From Apostichopus japonicus (lineage: Eukaryota > Echinodermata > Holothuroidea > Aspidochirotida > Stichopodidae), in assembly GCF_037975245.1 (NCBI RefSeq), contig NC_092576.1, positions 16,278,111 through 16,342,110 of the forward strand: a stretch of 64,000 bases of DNA, read 5' to 3'. Below are positions 52,789 to 63,714 of the stretch, piece after piece. A program made the translations under genes and the position numbers. Position 1 is the stretch's first letter. Every line of letters begins with the position of its first letter. A model generated the notes under the pieces. The model ran no database searches, was not told where the DNA came from, and saw only the letters and a program-made list of their open reading frames with translations.

Positions 52789-53070
52789 ATAGGCTTAGGA
52801 GGCGGGGGGGGGGGGGGCTGGGTGGAGGGGGCTGCAGCCCCCCAACCAATTTTTTGGGTGAAAATTCGGGCAATATGCTTAGAATTTTTCGGGCATCTAC
52901 TGAAAGAATAATAATTTGCAATGTGTTTTTCAATATTTTGGTGAAAATTCGGGCAATATGCTGAGAATTTTTTCGGGCACCTACTGAAAGAATAATAGTT
53001 TGCATTTTTTTTCCAATTTTTTGGGGTGAAAATTTGGGCAATATGCTGAGAATTTTGCGTGCACCTACCA
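52789..53070 (+). repeat. G-rich repeat with three about 83-base tandem units
   Basis: It opens with CATAGGCTTAGGAGGC and a long G run, then GGGGGCTGCAGCCCCCC, a palindrome also seen at 39416. Three units follow at about 52857, 52940 and 53024. Each contains GGTGAAAATTCGGGCAATATGC, AGAATTTT, CGGGCACCTACTGAAAGAATAAT or variants. A G-rich end, AGTGGCGGAGCGTCC, follows at about 53072. The minus-strand open frame at 52688-53086 is this repeat translated and is not a gene. Confidence 0.7.
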
Positions 53071-53378
53071 GTGGCGGAGCGTCCATACAGTCAAAGGGGC
53101 GGATGCCCCCCTGACGGACTCAAATGGACTGCTGGCGAAGTTTCACCTTTTTACCACTTTTTACTTATTCGCGATTATTGACTTTTTATTGCGCTCTCAA
53201 ATACCTATTGACATTTGTCACATTTTGTTGGTGCAATTTTCTGACAAATGGCGATGACACCTATTTATTCTTCGTTTATCTGCAAATAAGCAAGGCCCGG
53301 AAAGGGTCATTTCCGGCGATCGAGGGAGTAACTTTACTCAAAAAATGTCTGTACGGTGAAGGGGATTAGAAAGGAGGA

Positions 53379-53874
53379 CACCTGTCACCAGGTTTGTGAA
53401 AAACCTCAAAGGTGCTCCTGTTTTTGGTGCGTAAAACCTTACCGTTTGTTACTTAAAATGAGCCTTTTTGGTTAGAAATCCAGCATAATATAATTAAACT
53501 ACTCCTTATCTGAGAAAAAAATGTTATTAAATAGAGCCGTCTGTGATTTGAACCCAATCACCGTCCCCACTTTACCCATTTTAGCCTCCGACTGTTTAGA
53601 TGCTCTTTAAGAAAAGGCAGCATGAAAACATGAAAACTAAACAACTTGATCCACATTGACCCCCGGTCCACATCAAGACTAGTACTGTAACCATTTTATC
53701 ATTACGGTGTTACGTCAATAGACGTTTCATGGGTCCCTTCGACAGGGAAGAGATATTTCATATAATCCTGCTCAAATGTCGAGGAACAATAATCTACACT
53801 GGACTGTGTTTCTGAAAAGAACAGACACACATGATCATTGTCGAACGGCCAATTTGTGTTGATTCTCGGATTTG
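53379..53874 (+). repeat. Diverged 0.5 kb direct repeat, copy 2
   Basis: Partner of 51201-51712, in the same orientation. Together they flank about 1.67 kb containing the THAP fossil and the G-rich repeat. The inner borders carry no TG...CA ends, primer-binding site or polypurine tract, so I read this as an old tandem duplication rather than a pair of LTRs. Confidence 0.85.
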
Positions 53875-56800
53875 CAGTCAATTATCGACATCACCTTTCT
53901 ACCAAATATCCATAAGAAATGTTCTTGCTTTAATCAAGGGTATGTGCGAAGGAACATGCCTTCTTTTGTTCATGAAAATTGTTTTCGTCGAGGTATACCC
54001 TCGCGGTTAAGGCAAACTGTTATAAGAATAAGTTTCAGTAAAGGTGGTACAGTAATGAATATATAATACCATTCCGAATAAATAACTTGCTTCATCAAAG
54101 AGCGTAAAAGGGCATGACTTTACGTGTTGGGTTTAACGGGTGTTATATAATATAGGCATTCCTGAAACAGAAGAAACTGTTCTTCGTTCATCAGAATTTA
54201 AGCCCATTGACTTGCATTGAACTCATAGAATGAGCAACCAGAAGTCGGTGACAGCATATCGTGTTATCAGAAGCTAGATGAACAGTCGTTGGAATAGTCA
54301 AGAGAATTTGACTGTAAATTATAATACCCTGCTGAAGTAGAGATCATTTCTCGGCCCTCTTGTCTAAGATATTGTGTAGTATCTGTTTTTTTCAAGGAAC
54401 GCCTGATACACAATTGATGTATCATCTTCTTGATCATATGGCTATAGTAGTCTTGTGGTAAAGAGATTTGGAGATCATAGTGGATCAGTTAAAGTAGTTT
54501 GTTTGTTTTGTCCAGGCAGTACTTGGATGTCTTTTCTTTTATTATTAAACAATATTGTAGAAACAATATTGGAGAGTTATTAATATCAAATGAAGTTCTT
54601 GAGAGCATATGGGTAGCTTCCGAAGCCAAAAATACCATCTAGCACGGTAAATCGCAGCATCTTTAACAACGTTAGGTTCAGTTGACGGGGGTGAGGGAGG
54701 TTCACTCTTCTAAAGGGTTATTGAGCACAGGAGCCACATTCTATCGCAATCGGGGTACGTGGAAATATCCCCGGAAGGGGACTGGTTGTATCCATGAGTT
54801 ACACATAGAAAATTATATCCCAAAACGAATTAATAGGCAAATTACAGCATCTCTGTGTTTTTCTGCCAAGAAAAGCTTGATATGAAGTACTTTGCAAGAA
54901 AAGCAGCCCAAGATGGAATCCTTGGCTTTATAGGCGGCAGGAGAGGGCTTCATCGGAGGGTATGGAGCCGGGGTATTTCAAAGCAACCGCCAAACGCCCT
55001 TGCAAAATTCCAGTATTTTCAAAGATTTCCGACAAAACGACATTGTTTAGTACCTTGCTATTTTTTTTCTAGTTTCAGTTTCTGAACAACAAAAATAACA
55101 AAATAAAAAGTAACAAAAATATAATAAAAACATCAAATTGTTCCACGTTCTTTCATAAATCATACATAGAAGGGAGGCCGCCCACTCCCCCCCCCCCCCA
55201 CCCGTTTCTTAGTCATCTGCTCAACCCTCTGAGCTAACGAACAACACTGAACATTATCTAATTAAATTTTATCTTTGATAGATGGGATAAAAAAAAACAT
55301 CTCGTTGCAATGAAAGCAGAAAGCAATGCGTCTTCTTTCAATTCGTTCTAAGTGATCAGATAATGCGAGATCCTTTACAGATCTGATGAAGAATAGTCTT
55401 ACCCTAGGATTTCAGTATTGATTCTTTCAAGGCACAAAGGATTTTAAACAAGAGATGCTCCATTTATTAAAGAGTAAATCTCAAGTGAAATGGGGTTTTT
55501 TCTATCACAAATTATTTGCTTCCGATTACATCCTTGTTTTCATAATATAAGAAGAAAAGCATTCCTTCTTAGGTCTATGTTTTTATTCTAAAGCTCGACA
55601 TTTGACGAAATTGATCAACAGAATATCAATTTTCTCAAGCCAAAACTCCAACAGCACACAAGGTAGATCGCCCCACCACCTTCGACCATTATAGAGATGC
55701 AGGGATGGTGGTAGGGCGATCACACATTTTTTCTTTTACTTTTGATAACTCTTCCTCTCTCAGTCAATATCATTCCGAAGAAATAACTAAAATAAATCAA
55801 GAGCATAAAAGCCAATCCTTCTTTCTCTGCGCACGAAAACTCACCATAGTTTATTGTATTGCTTACCTTTTAATTGCTTGTTGCTCTCAGATATTCTGTA
55901 TTATTGTCAATCCATAAACGTCTATGTTCATTTTACTGGTGTTTACTTTTCACTTGAACTCAAGCCCCATTACTGAAGAAGGTTCCAGGGGGACCATACA
56001 ATTCAATACATATTTTAAAATAATCGGTATTCATTCTTTGACAACTATGAGTACTTTCTCACTTTGTTTGGAAATAACATACGTTAAATAAATTATGAAA
56101 GATAAGACACCAGAAAACTTCAATTTGACGACCGGCTTCGTACCTCACGGACTCATCAGGCGAAGGCAGGAATCGAAATTGGTCATTCATTTGATATGTC
56201 TAAGTCCGTACTACTAAGCCACAGTGACGCATCTGGTGGAATACGTATTGTAGCTTTCTATCACTGTCAATGAGAGCGTATGACACACGTTCTACCATTT
56301 AAAAAGAGTGCACAATGGTGGTGTGGAATCTAACAGTTTACATATATTTAACAAGTCGGGATTATCCCCATTTATTTATTTTGCTTTGTTTTTAACTTTA
56401 ATAGTTCCTTAATCAACTTCAAATCAATCGTAGAAGGCTCCTACAATCACAGAGAGGGTTGGCGTTACTATAAGTTTTCAGGTAAGAAAAATTGCTGAGT
56501 GTTGAATAAATGAATGCATTTTCATTAAGAAAACTCCTTTCGTTTTGGTGGCTGTAAAATGTCCTCACGGAGTGATGACATTACAAAAATCATTGGACCA
56601 TTTTTTTTATTTGATTAGCATCTATCTGAATGGATTGCCATCCTATTATTTCTTTTACTTCCTTACTAGGCTTTACCTATACAGCGCAAACGTGGTTGAA
56701 ACCTAACTAATCTTGCACTACACATACTTTTGTAGAAAGTAAATCTGTCATGTATATAATTTACTGCAATTACACACACCACGGACATTTTGCTACATAC

Positions 56801-57814
56801 GTGAGTGCTGGGTGCTTTTGTGGAGAATTGCCTTAGCGATCACTACTATTACCATGGAGCTATAAACAGCTCCATGCTAGTACCGACGGCCTGTACTTGA
56901 TACGGACTTTCAACACTATTTCCCATGGTTTCTGTGTCAGACTTTACGTTGTTAGACCTGAAGGCTATCGTTTTCCCTTAACATGAAGTCCGATTATCCT
57001 TACAGCATGTGTGACCAATCATGATTCACTGGACTAACAAACAAGGCGTTATGAAACAGCAACTGGGCTGTGCTGTATAGTCACGAACCTATAACTTCAA
57101 ATCCCAACTTAATGGGAAAAGAGACATTTTCGTGCAGAAATATTCTCATCCTGTCCGATCCCGCGATGGGATCATTCCGGAGGATTTGGCCGATACTGAT
57201 AGGTAGAGTGAAACAATCTGCTCTAAATTAAAAAGAATGTTTTTATTTGGAATTGGAAACAGATATTCAAGATTGGAGTTCCTGTAAAGTTGCTGGAATG
57301 TTTATTTAAACTTGATTTTAACAGCCATACCACTAAATGAAAAAAAAGGAACAGACTAGAGGGGGATGGGGGGGGGGAGTGTTGGTGGTGGGAGAGGATG
57401 GGGCTAACTGCTAGCGAGAGTGCCTTCTAAGAAGTAAATGAGGAGAACTAAGAATTTTTAGGAGAGTAGTGAAAGTTGGTAATATCATAGTTTGGAAGGA
57501 GGTTTTAAATATAGAGGTTTTTAGTTTAGTGTTTATTTTAGAGTATGCTATAAGAAAAGTAAATAGTTTGGTAGAGTTTGCAGACTTTAAAGCAAGCGAG
57601 CGACGAAGAATTAAAAATTTTCAGCAATCAGCTGCGTTGTTGTCGCCACCTGTTGCACCAATTTTTGAAGTAGATCATGGCTTTATGGATATGTTATATT
57701 CTTTGGAATAGTTTTGAGCAACATATTGGGAATCCTGTCACAGCAAGAAGAGTAAGTATTTTTTCTAAGGGCAGTTTTCCAGTCCTGTACGGTTATGGGG
57801 CTATTTAGGGGCAG
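53875..57814. other. Non-coding stretch
   Basis: No gene recognised. A C run lies at about 55187-55199 and a purine-rich patch at about 57357-57405. Confidence 0.5.
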
Positions 57815-58420
57815 TCAAAGCTGAAATTACCATAAGGATTTGAGATGAATTTGCGGTTGGAGATGATGATACTGTGATCGATCTCATGTTTAAACTTATC
57901 GTCAAAGTAGTTGGGCTTGTGAGGTTTAAAGGTATTATTGAAATGGATTTTTAGAAGTTTAATTTTGGTCTTTAATCTTAATATGGATCTTGCCGATTTT
58001 GTTTTGATTCCCTAAGTTTGGGTTAGCATTAGGATTAATGATTCTCTTGGTTTTATTTCAGAAGGTCCTGGTGTTCCTCATCGGTGATATGGTTACACTG
58101 ATTTTCGATTTGTTCATTCCTGTCAGCGGTGATAAGCATATTAATTTCATGTTTAGTCTTATTGATGTTTGTTTCAGTATGTGAGTCATGAACACGCATG
58201 TGAAACACATATGAAAAATATGCAGAGCGTTATCCTTGCTTGATAAGATTAATCATTTGTTTGGTTAATATCCACATGTTAGGTTCATGAATCTTAAAAG
58301 AGGAGTGTTTGTGGCAGGTTTGAACAAATTGTTTGGTAATTTATTCGGTGTACCTGTCAATGTAATATAAGGTTTTCTCACTGGAGGGATATGTTCCCAA
58401 GAGTGATGCCCCCCCCCCCC
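57815..58420 (-). pseudogene. Possible degraded coding relic, family unknown
   Basis: On the minus strand two successive frames read as protein-like sequence with few stops. One contains KIHEPNMWILTKQMINLIKQ, then VHDSHTETNINKTKHEIN, and stops at 58053. The next contains FKPHKPNYFDDKFKHEIDHS, then IIISNRKFISNPYGNFSFDC. The composition and length exceed what I expect by chance, but I do not recognise a domain. A decayed transposon ORF is one possibility; chance is another. Confidence 0.25.
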
Positions 58421-58930
58421 CGTTTGCACTTTACAAATCAAAATTGCCTGGTTTAGGGTTTAATTTAAGTTGGTTTCGAAGATAGTAGGGTAGTAAGATC
58501 GTCTTTATTATCATAGATAGAGTAGAATTTGGGGCCAATTGATCAGAGCAAACAATGATATTAAGGTGTTTTTCGGAAAATCTGATAGTCTAGGGTATGA
58601 ACATGTGTGTTATCATCTAGTTTGTCCCATTCAGAGAAATGATATTAGGGTTGTGCTGGTAAAGATGTTGGGTTTCCACTTGAAACTGACATTTCGTGGA
58701 ACTGCGTGCATTTACATATTGTACATCAGTACATACTAAGTGGAATCATCGGCTCTCTAACAAAGAAAATGGGAGGTGAGGGATTTGGTGGGGGCGGGAT
58801 ATTGGACATAAGTTTTATACAGTTAGACAGACGTAATGAGTTATGACACATGAGTCGGTAGAGACAACAACAGTGCACCATGTCTTCTTTGATTTGGCAG
58901 CTTTTAGTTTGGTCATTCTGCTTTCCATGT

Positions 58931-59908
58931 TGTTACGTTGGAATGCGAGAGGTCTCGATAACTAGTTTTTAACGAGACACAAGCCTGGGTTCGTGTCTGG
59001 AAGGAACACAGACAAATTAACGAGTCTAGAGAATTCGAATGAGAACGTAAACTATTTTGAACAATGGAGTTTGAACCAACAACAACAAATGGTAATTACA
59101 AATATATAGAAAATTACTCACAAACTTAACAAGATAGGATACACTTTAAAACACGCTGGTCTCTTCCAACGGCGATATACCTCAGCGGCCACGACCTTGA
59201 TGACGACGATTCTCGGTCCGCTGTACCGCGAAATTCACTGGTCCTCGACGAAGTTTCTCGCGATCCCAGAAACAGCAGTCACCTTCTTTCCGGCGATGCT
59301 TCAAAATACAAGACGGACTTCCAGCCACAATCGAGTGAACCACAAGTCGAACTTCTCGCCGACTAAATATTACCAGAGTCAGTCCAAAATCAGCTTTATA
59401 GCCACCAACTCCTGGCGTAACGAACTTCATCAACGGAGACAGAATTTCTTCACCTTCTCCGAAATAGAGACTGGAAAAACTGTATGTTTAAAAGAAAAGT
59501 CCTCTTCAAACTTCTGAATGGAAGTGTAGAATCAATCTCGGTATCAATATCTCAATCCTTCAGAAACTACTGGTAGTTGAGCACTGACGATATATAGTAG
59601 AATGGTATAATATGTGTCGTCGCTTGTATTAGTTCAGAAACTGAGAAACTTTCCGATCTGGGGCGGCTTTTTATACGATTCGTCATGTCAAGAATCATCT
59701 AGATCTTTCTCGATACACATGAGTAACGATTCGACCCATTTTCTACATTTCGCGGAAGTCCTTTGCATATATCGCAAACATTCCAGAGAATCCACGAAGA
59801 GGCGTGTACAACGTTCAACAGGACTTCACGTAAACCGACGGTGTCCCAAGACCAGCGTGTCATCATAAGGAATATACCAGAACAATCGTGTATTTTAACA
59901 TTCTGACA
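58931..59908 (-). mobile_element. Possible solo LTR
   Basis: On the minus strand the segment starts TGTCAGAATG and ends ACGTAACA, the TG...CA borders of an LTR. It carries TATAAAAAG at about 59668-59676, and it is more GC-rich than its surroundings. No second LTR, primer-binding site or 4-6-bp target-site duplication is seen, and the minus-strand open frame at 59182-59433 is unrecognised. The call is tentative. Confidence 0.3.
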
Positions 59909-60678
59909 CGGTAACCCGACCTAATTTCTCAAATATTGATTTATCACGTAGGCAATTTCAAATGCTTTCTGTATTATAACATTAGGTTCCTCACTAGCAG
60001 TGACTAGCGTTAGGCTGCAATGGGCCCTCGTAACAATGTGATATTTCTCTTTAGTAGACTAATGTAGCAATATATTTAATAAACAAATATTAATGATATT
60101 TACAAAGGAATATTTTCAAGGAAGCAAAAAATATTTCATGTTCTATAAAGTGGAAAGATTTAAGTATTGCTGGAAAATCATAAATGAGATACTTTTCACT
60201 TCCTAATGTACGTTTTGATTGATTTCAAAGACTATGGCCAAATATAACAAGTAGCTCATAAAGTAATTTGCATACTCTGAATTATATAACGCTGAGAAAG
60301 AAAACAAAGTTATTCTTAATACAAACCTTCCTGCTTAAGTAATCATTAGTCATTTTCTAACATATTTAATACATTTTCTAGCCGATGAACATATGCAGTG
60401 TCACCCATTTATAATTTAAATGCATATTACATATAATAGGTCTTGGTCTTATATTCTACTTGATTCAGTGTGCGGTGTAACGTCTCTGTTCATCAAATAC
60501 ACAACACAACACAACAGAAAGTTACATTGTTGGCTCGTTATTTTTAATTACATTTAAAAAAAGCAAATGTTTCAAAAAGTTGAGTTCTTTTTTAACAGAT
60601 TGTGAACAGTTGCCTTGTAAGCTCTCACACTTTCTAGCAGGTGCATATTGTATATCTTAATTGGATGCACAATGGTTA
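59909..60678. other. 3' flank of the receptor gene
   Basis: AT-rich sequence downstream of the minus-strand stop codon. It presumably contains the 3' untranslated region. I could not place an unambiguous AATAAA signal. Confidence 0.4.
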
Positions 60679-61154
60679 TTAATTGCTCAAACTTATAACC
60701 ATATTAACGTAGATCCATACTAAGGCTACGAGCAAGCCAAATGCTACAAATGTCTTGGTATTGAACCACGATAGGTTTTTTATCAAGTTTAGAGGGCATG
60801 TACATCCGTCTCCCACCACATCGGTTTCAGGAATGTCTGAGCCATTTACACAATCATCAGCACTTTGTATGGTAGGATTTGCGCTTTGGGTGTCTCCGAC
60901 GGAATTTGCCTCTTGTAAGTTCGTACTATCAGGTATGCGTTCATATCTTTCTCTCCACACCCTGTTGAGCCAGGAGTACATCTCATTGAGCCAGGTGTAA
61001 ATCTTATTGGGCCAGGAGCACATCTTTTTGAGGATTGAGCAGCAACAATTCTTCACCTTGTCGGGAATGTTATTGACATCTTCTATGTCCATATTTATTA
61101 CAGAAAAAATTGTTTCCAAAGCTACTACAATAGTTAAATTCGCAATGGATTGAC
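60679..61154 (-). CDS. Receptor terminal exon: TM3, intracellular loop, TM4, stop
   Basis: It begins after the acceptor CTATGACTTTTTCAG with the last two bases of a Gly codon, then QSIANLTIVVALETIFSVIN (TM3). The intracellular loop has a cysteine cluster (NCCCS) that could be lipidated. Three 7-residue repeats, CSWPNKI, YTWLNEM and YSWLNRV, follow, and then a polar acidic stretch. TM4 is FVAFGLLVALVWIYVNMVI, then SLSN and TAA. The repeats fall where many relatives have the amphipathic MA helix region near the channel portals. Confidence 0.88.
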
Positions 61155-63714
61155 CTGAAAAAGTCATAGAAAAATACATACATAATATTTAAGGTTAAAA
61201 CATGTGCTATATGCATATTTGTTTGTAAATTTTATCTTCTCGTTTTTCTTGACATACACACTGAATCAACCATTTTCTTATTTAGTAGGAATATTTTTGA
61301 GACACCAAAATGTATATCTCGAGAAAAAAAATTACAAGCCAAAATATATCAAAAAAACCGAGAAAAAATCAGAGAAATACCGTCAAAATTATATTTTCAC
61401 AAACGAAACAAGGGAAACAAGGGCTATCTTAAAATATATCTTTGAAAGGCGCAATGGTTTCGATATTTTGTTATTTGGTTTTCGAGTAATGACCAAAATG
61501 CAATTGTACCTATTTTGTCTGAAGTTAATCATGTCACAGACACGCAACAATCAAGTCCCTTGGTCTTAGGGCTTAAGAAGACTTCGTGAAATAATTTTTG
61601 CTCACAACACATTTACTAACATAACTTATTTTACCCTATACCTCCGCACGGGTAAGCACACTCACTGCATTACCACCTGTTACACCCAATACTGCGCATT
61701 AATTCGTCAAGTTTCATGTCAGTGCTACCAATGAAAAGGTGGGAAGAATTGTTGATACTTTATTTATCAGTTGATGAACGAGCACAATGTCTCAACCCCA
61801 ATATACACACTTTAACTTAAGTGTGGTCATTTTATTGAAGCCATATATTATGTTAAATTGTATGTTCAAATCCAGCGTAGTATGATAGATTCCGAAGTGG
61901 TCAAGTGCTATTCCACGGATGTAATGGCTTGATCTCAAAGTTGCTCCAAACATTAGCATTTAACGTCTAACTTGAGCAATTTAAAAAAAAATGTAATGCG
62001 TTAATATATTTTGTAGATGTATATTTCTGATATAAATATCCTTATATATACGATACACATAAAGGTGGAACCGTTAACAGTGCATTGGGGGAATGTACTT
62101 ACCCACTTTAGAGAAAGCAGTATCAGGAAGCACTTGGTATAGCGTCCCAAGTTGAACAATTAGAGCCAGAAGGCACATCATACCAAACTCTGGTCCGGTG
62201 TTGTCTCCCGTTCGACAGCAGATAGTAAAAAAACTCAAAGCTGATACCAATATGTTTGGGGCCACTAAGGTGTACATGCCGAATTTTGTGTCAAGTCTTT
62301 CCAAAGTGGCGATGTACCGAACATATGATTGGTTTTGAAGGTATTGGTGGCATCTGTAGAGTGAGTCATTACCTCCAAGACCAGTAAATGTTAAACGCCA
62401 AGTAAGATGCTCAATTTCACATGAATCCATCTTGCCCAAAATGTGTAGTTTTTGCTGCATAGTTAAAGTGTGAAAGACCAAAATGAGTTCGAATAGGAAT
62501 AGGAATAGGAATAAATGTTGGAATAGGAATAGGAACAGTTGCAGTAACAGGAACAGGAACAGGAATAGGAATAGGAATAGGAATAGTAATAGGAATAGCT
62601 ATAGGAAAAGGAATAGGAATAGGAATGAGAATAGGAATAGGAATGAGAATAGGAATAGGAATAGGAATTGGAATAGGAATTGGAATAGGAACAGGAGCAG
62701 GAATAGGAGTAGGAATAGGAATAGGGATAGGAACAAGAACAGGTACAGGAATAGAAATAGGAATAGGAATGATAATAGGAATAGGAATAGGAGTGAAGAG
62801 AGGAATAGAATGATTATAGGAAAAGGAATAGGAGTGAAAAGAGGAATAGGAATTGGAAAAGGAATAGGAATTGGAATTGGAATAGGAATAGGAACAGGAA
62901 TATGAATAGGAATAGGAACAAGAATATGTATAGGAATAGGGATGGGTATAGGAATACAAATAGGAATAGGGATAGGAATAGGAACTGGAACAGTAAAAGA
63001 AGAAGGGAAAAGGGGGGGCGGGAAGAGAGGACGGGGAAAAATCAGCAAATATCCGATTAACTTTGACGTTTAACAACGTTGTAAACCAAATTGCTACAAT
63101 ACTGAACTACAAATTATGTTTGTGTAACCACATTATTCCCCCAACTTCTCAGTTAGTGCGTAAAAAACGACTATGAATTAAAACAGGTTTCAAAAAAAGT
63201 TGGAACGTTTTATCTCAACGACGGAAAAGGATGTTACGAGACAAGTTTTACAGATGTGTTTCTAGTAATAAGATCCTTTAGTGTTGATTTTGATATCCGT
63301 ATCAATATTCTTCCTCATGAAGCAAACAAAAATAACAGTTCCAAATGAAACAAAAATAATTGTACCCAATAAGGCAAAAGCAAAATAATGAAAGCGATAT
63401 TCATGATTTCTAGAAGAATTACGCAACCGTACCTCATTTTAGTCAACTAGTAATACATTTTTATGTATTGTTTACAATCAAATTGCTTTCTTTGTGTTCA
63501 TTACGCTTGTAATTCAATGTTTACCTCATTGTCCCGGTGCAGCCAAGTTGTAAACGTAACGTCACAAGTGTGTTTGTCTTTTGGAAAGTTCTCCACGTTT
63601 ATCGAGCAAAACGATCTCGTTGACGCTATGGTTACCCAGTCTACTTTACCAGTGTTATATACTTTTACAACATCGGTCTCTGTTTCGAAACTTTCATCGC
63701 TATGTTTTGATAGT
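60679..63714 (-). CDS. Cys-loop ligand-gated ion channel subunit (nicotinic-receptor-like), 3' part of the gene
   Basis: Three minus-strand exons, 63714-63525, 62454-62103 and 61154-60679, join with matching phases (phase 0, then phase 1 within a Gly codon). They encode the last 338 residues of a pentameric receptor subunit. In order: the end of the ligand-binding domain with a canonical Cys-loop (Cys, 13 residues, Cys; residues 36-50), loop C, TM1 (about 123-143), TM2 (about 154-173), TM3 (about 182-204), a loop of about 105 residues, TM4 (about 313-334), and the stop codon TAA four residues later. Loop C (DSLYRCHQYL) has one Cys rather than the adjacent pair of acetylcholine-binding alpha subunits, so the ligand is not predictable. 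A Glu lies just before TM2 (GPEFGM), as in cation channels, but selectivity is unproven. The 5' exons lie beyond the right edge of the window. Confidence 0.9.
60966..61028 (-). repeat. Three in-frame 21-base repeats in the receptor loop
   Basis: Units 60966-60986, 60987-61007 and 61008-61028 share TGAGCCAGGAGTACATCTYAT with a few changes. Because 21 is a multiple of three they encode a 7-residue repeat with Trp and Asn in register. This points to expansion by slippage that kept the frame. Confidence 0.85.
62103..62454 (-). CDS. Receptor exon: loop C, TM1, TM2
   Basis: The acceptor is CACACTTTAACTATGCAG, and the exon ends at the strong donor GTGG|GTAAGTA. The 117 codons contain LTWRLTFTG (a beta strand of the binding domain), a loop C with a single Cys, and YIATLERL leading into TM1. 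TM1 is MYTLVAPNILVSALSFFTIC, with the conserved Pro. A short linker, then TM2 (MMCLLALIVQLGTLYQVLPD), follows. Start in phase 0 and end in phase 1 agree with the neighbouring exons. Confidence 0.9.
62491..62990. repeat. (GGAATA)n hexamer microsatellite, about 500 bp
   Basis: Imperfect GGAATA/GGAACA units fill the part of the intron that, on the gene's sense strand, reads as pyrimidine-rich TATTCC repeats. The array ends about 35 bases before the 3' splice site of the loop C/TM1/TM2 exon. The six-base unit keeps all frames open on both strands (dipeptide repeats such as Arg-Asn or Pro-Ile), and these are not genes. Confidence 0.97.
63525..63714 (-). CDS. Receptor exon: Cys-loop
   Basis: The acceptor TTGTTTGTTCTCAG opens the exon at 63714 in phase 2. 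It encodes 63 residues and ends at AATGAG|GTAAAC in phase 0. KVYNTGKVDWVTIASTRS corresponds to the strand with the binding-site region of nicotinic-type subunits. It is followed by FCSINVENFPKDKHTCDVTF, the family's signature Cys-loop (FPxDxxxC with 13 residues between the cysteines), and TTWLHRDNE. The reading frame continues past the donor for only a few codons. Confidence 0.92.

Noticed and set aside
52688-53086. 132-codon minus-strand open frame with three similar segments
   Set aside because: The segments are the 83-base DNA tandem repeat translated.
51201-53874. LTR retrotransposon with 0.5 kb LTRs
   Set aside because: No TG...CA ends, primer-binding site, polypurine tract or gag/pol remains between the repeats.
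59182-59517. Overlapping 83- and 106-codon open frames on opposite strands
   Set aside because: They lie in the GC-richer candidate LTR. Neither has a recognisable domain, and the overlap on both strands suggests a base-composition effect.
62417-63076. Long open frames on both strands (up to 219 codons)
   Set aside because: Hexamer repeats keep every frame open. The low-complexity dipeptides are intronic microsatellite.
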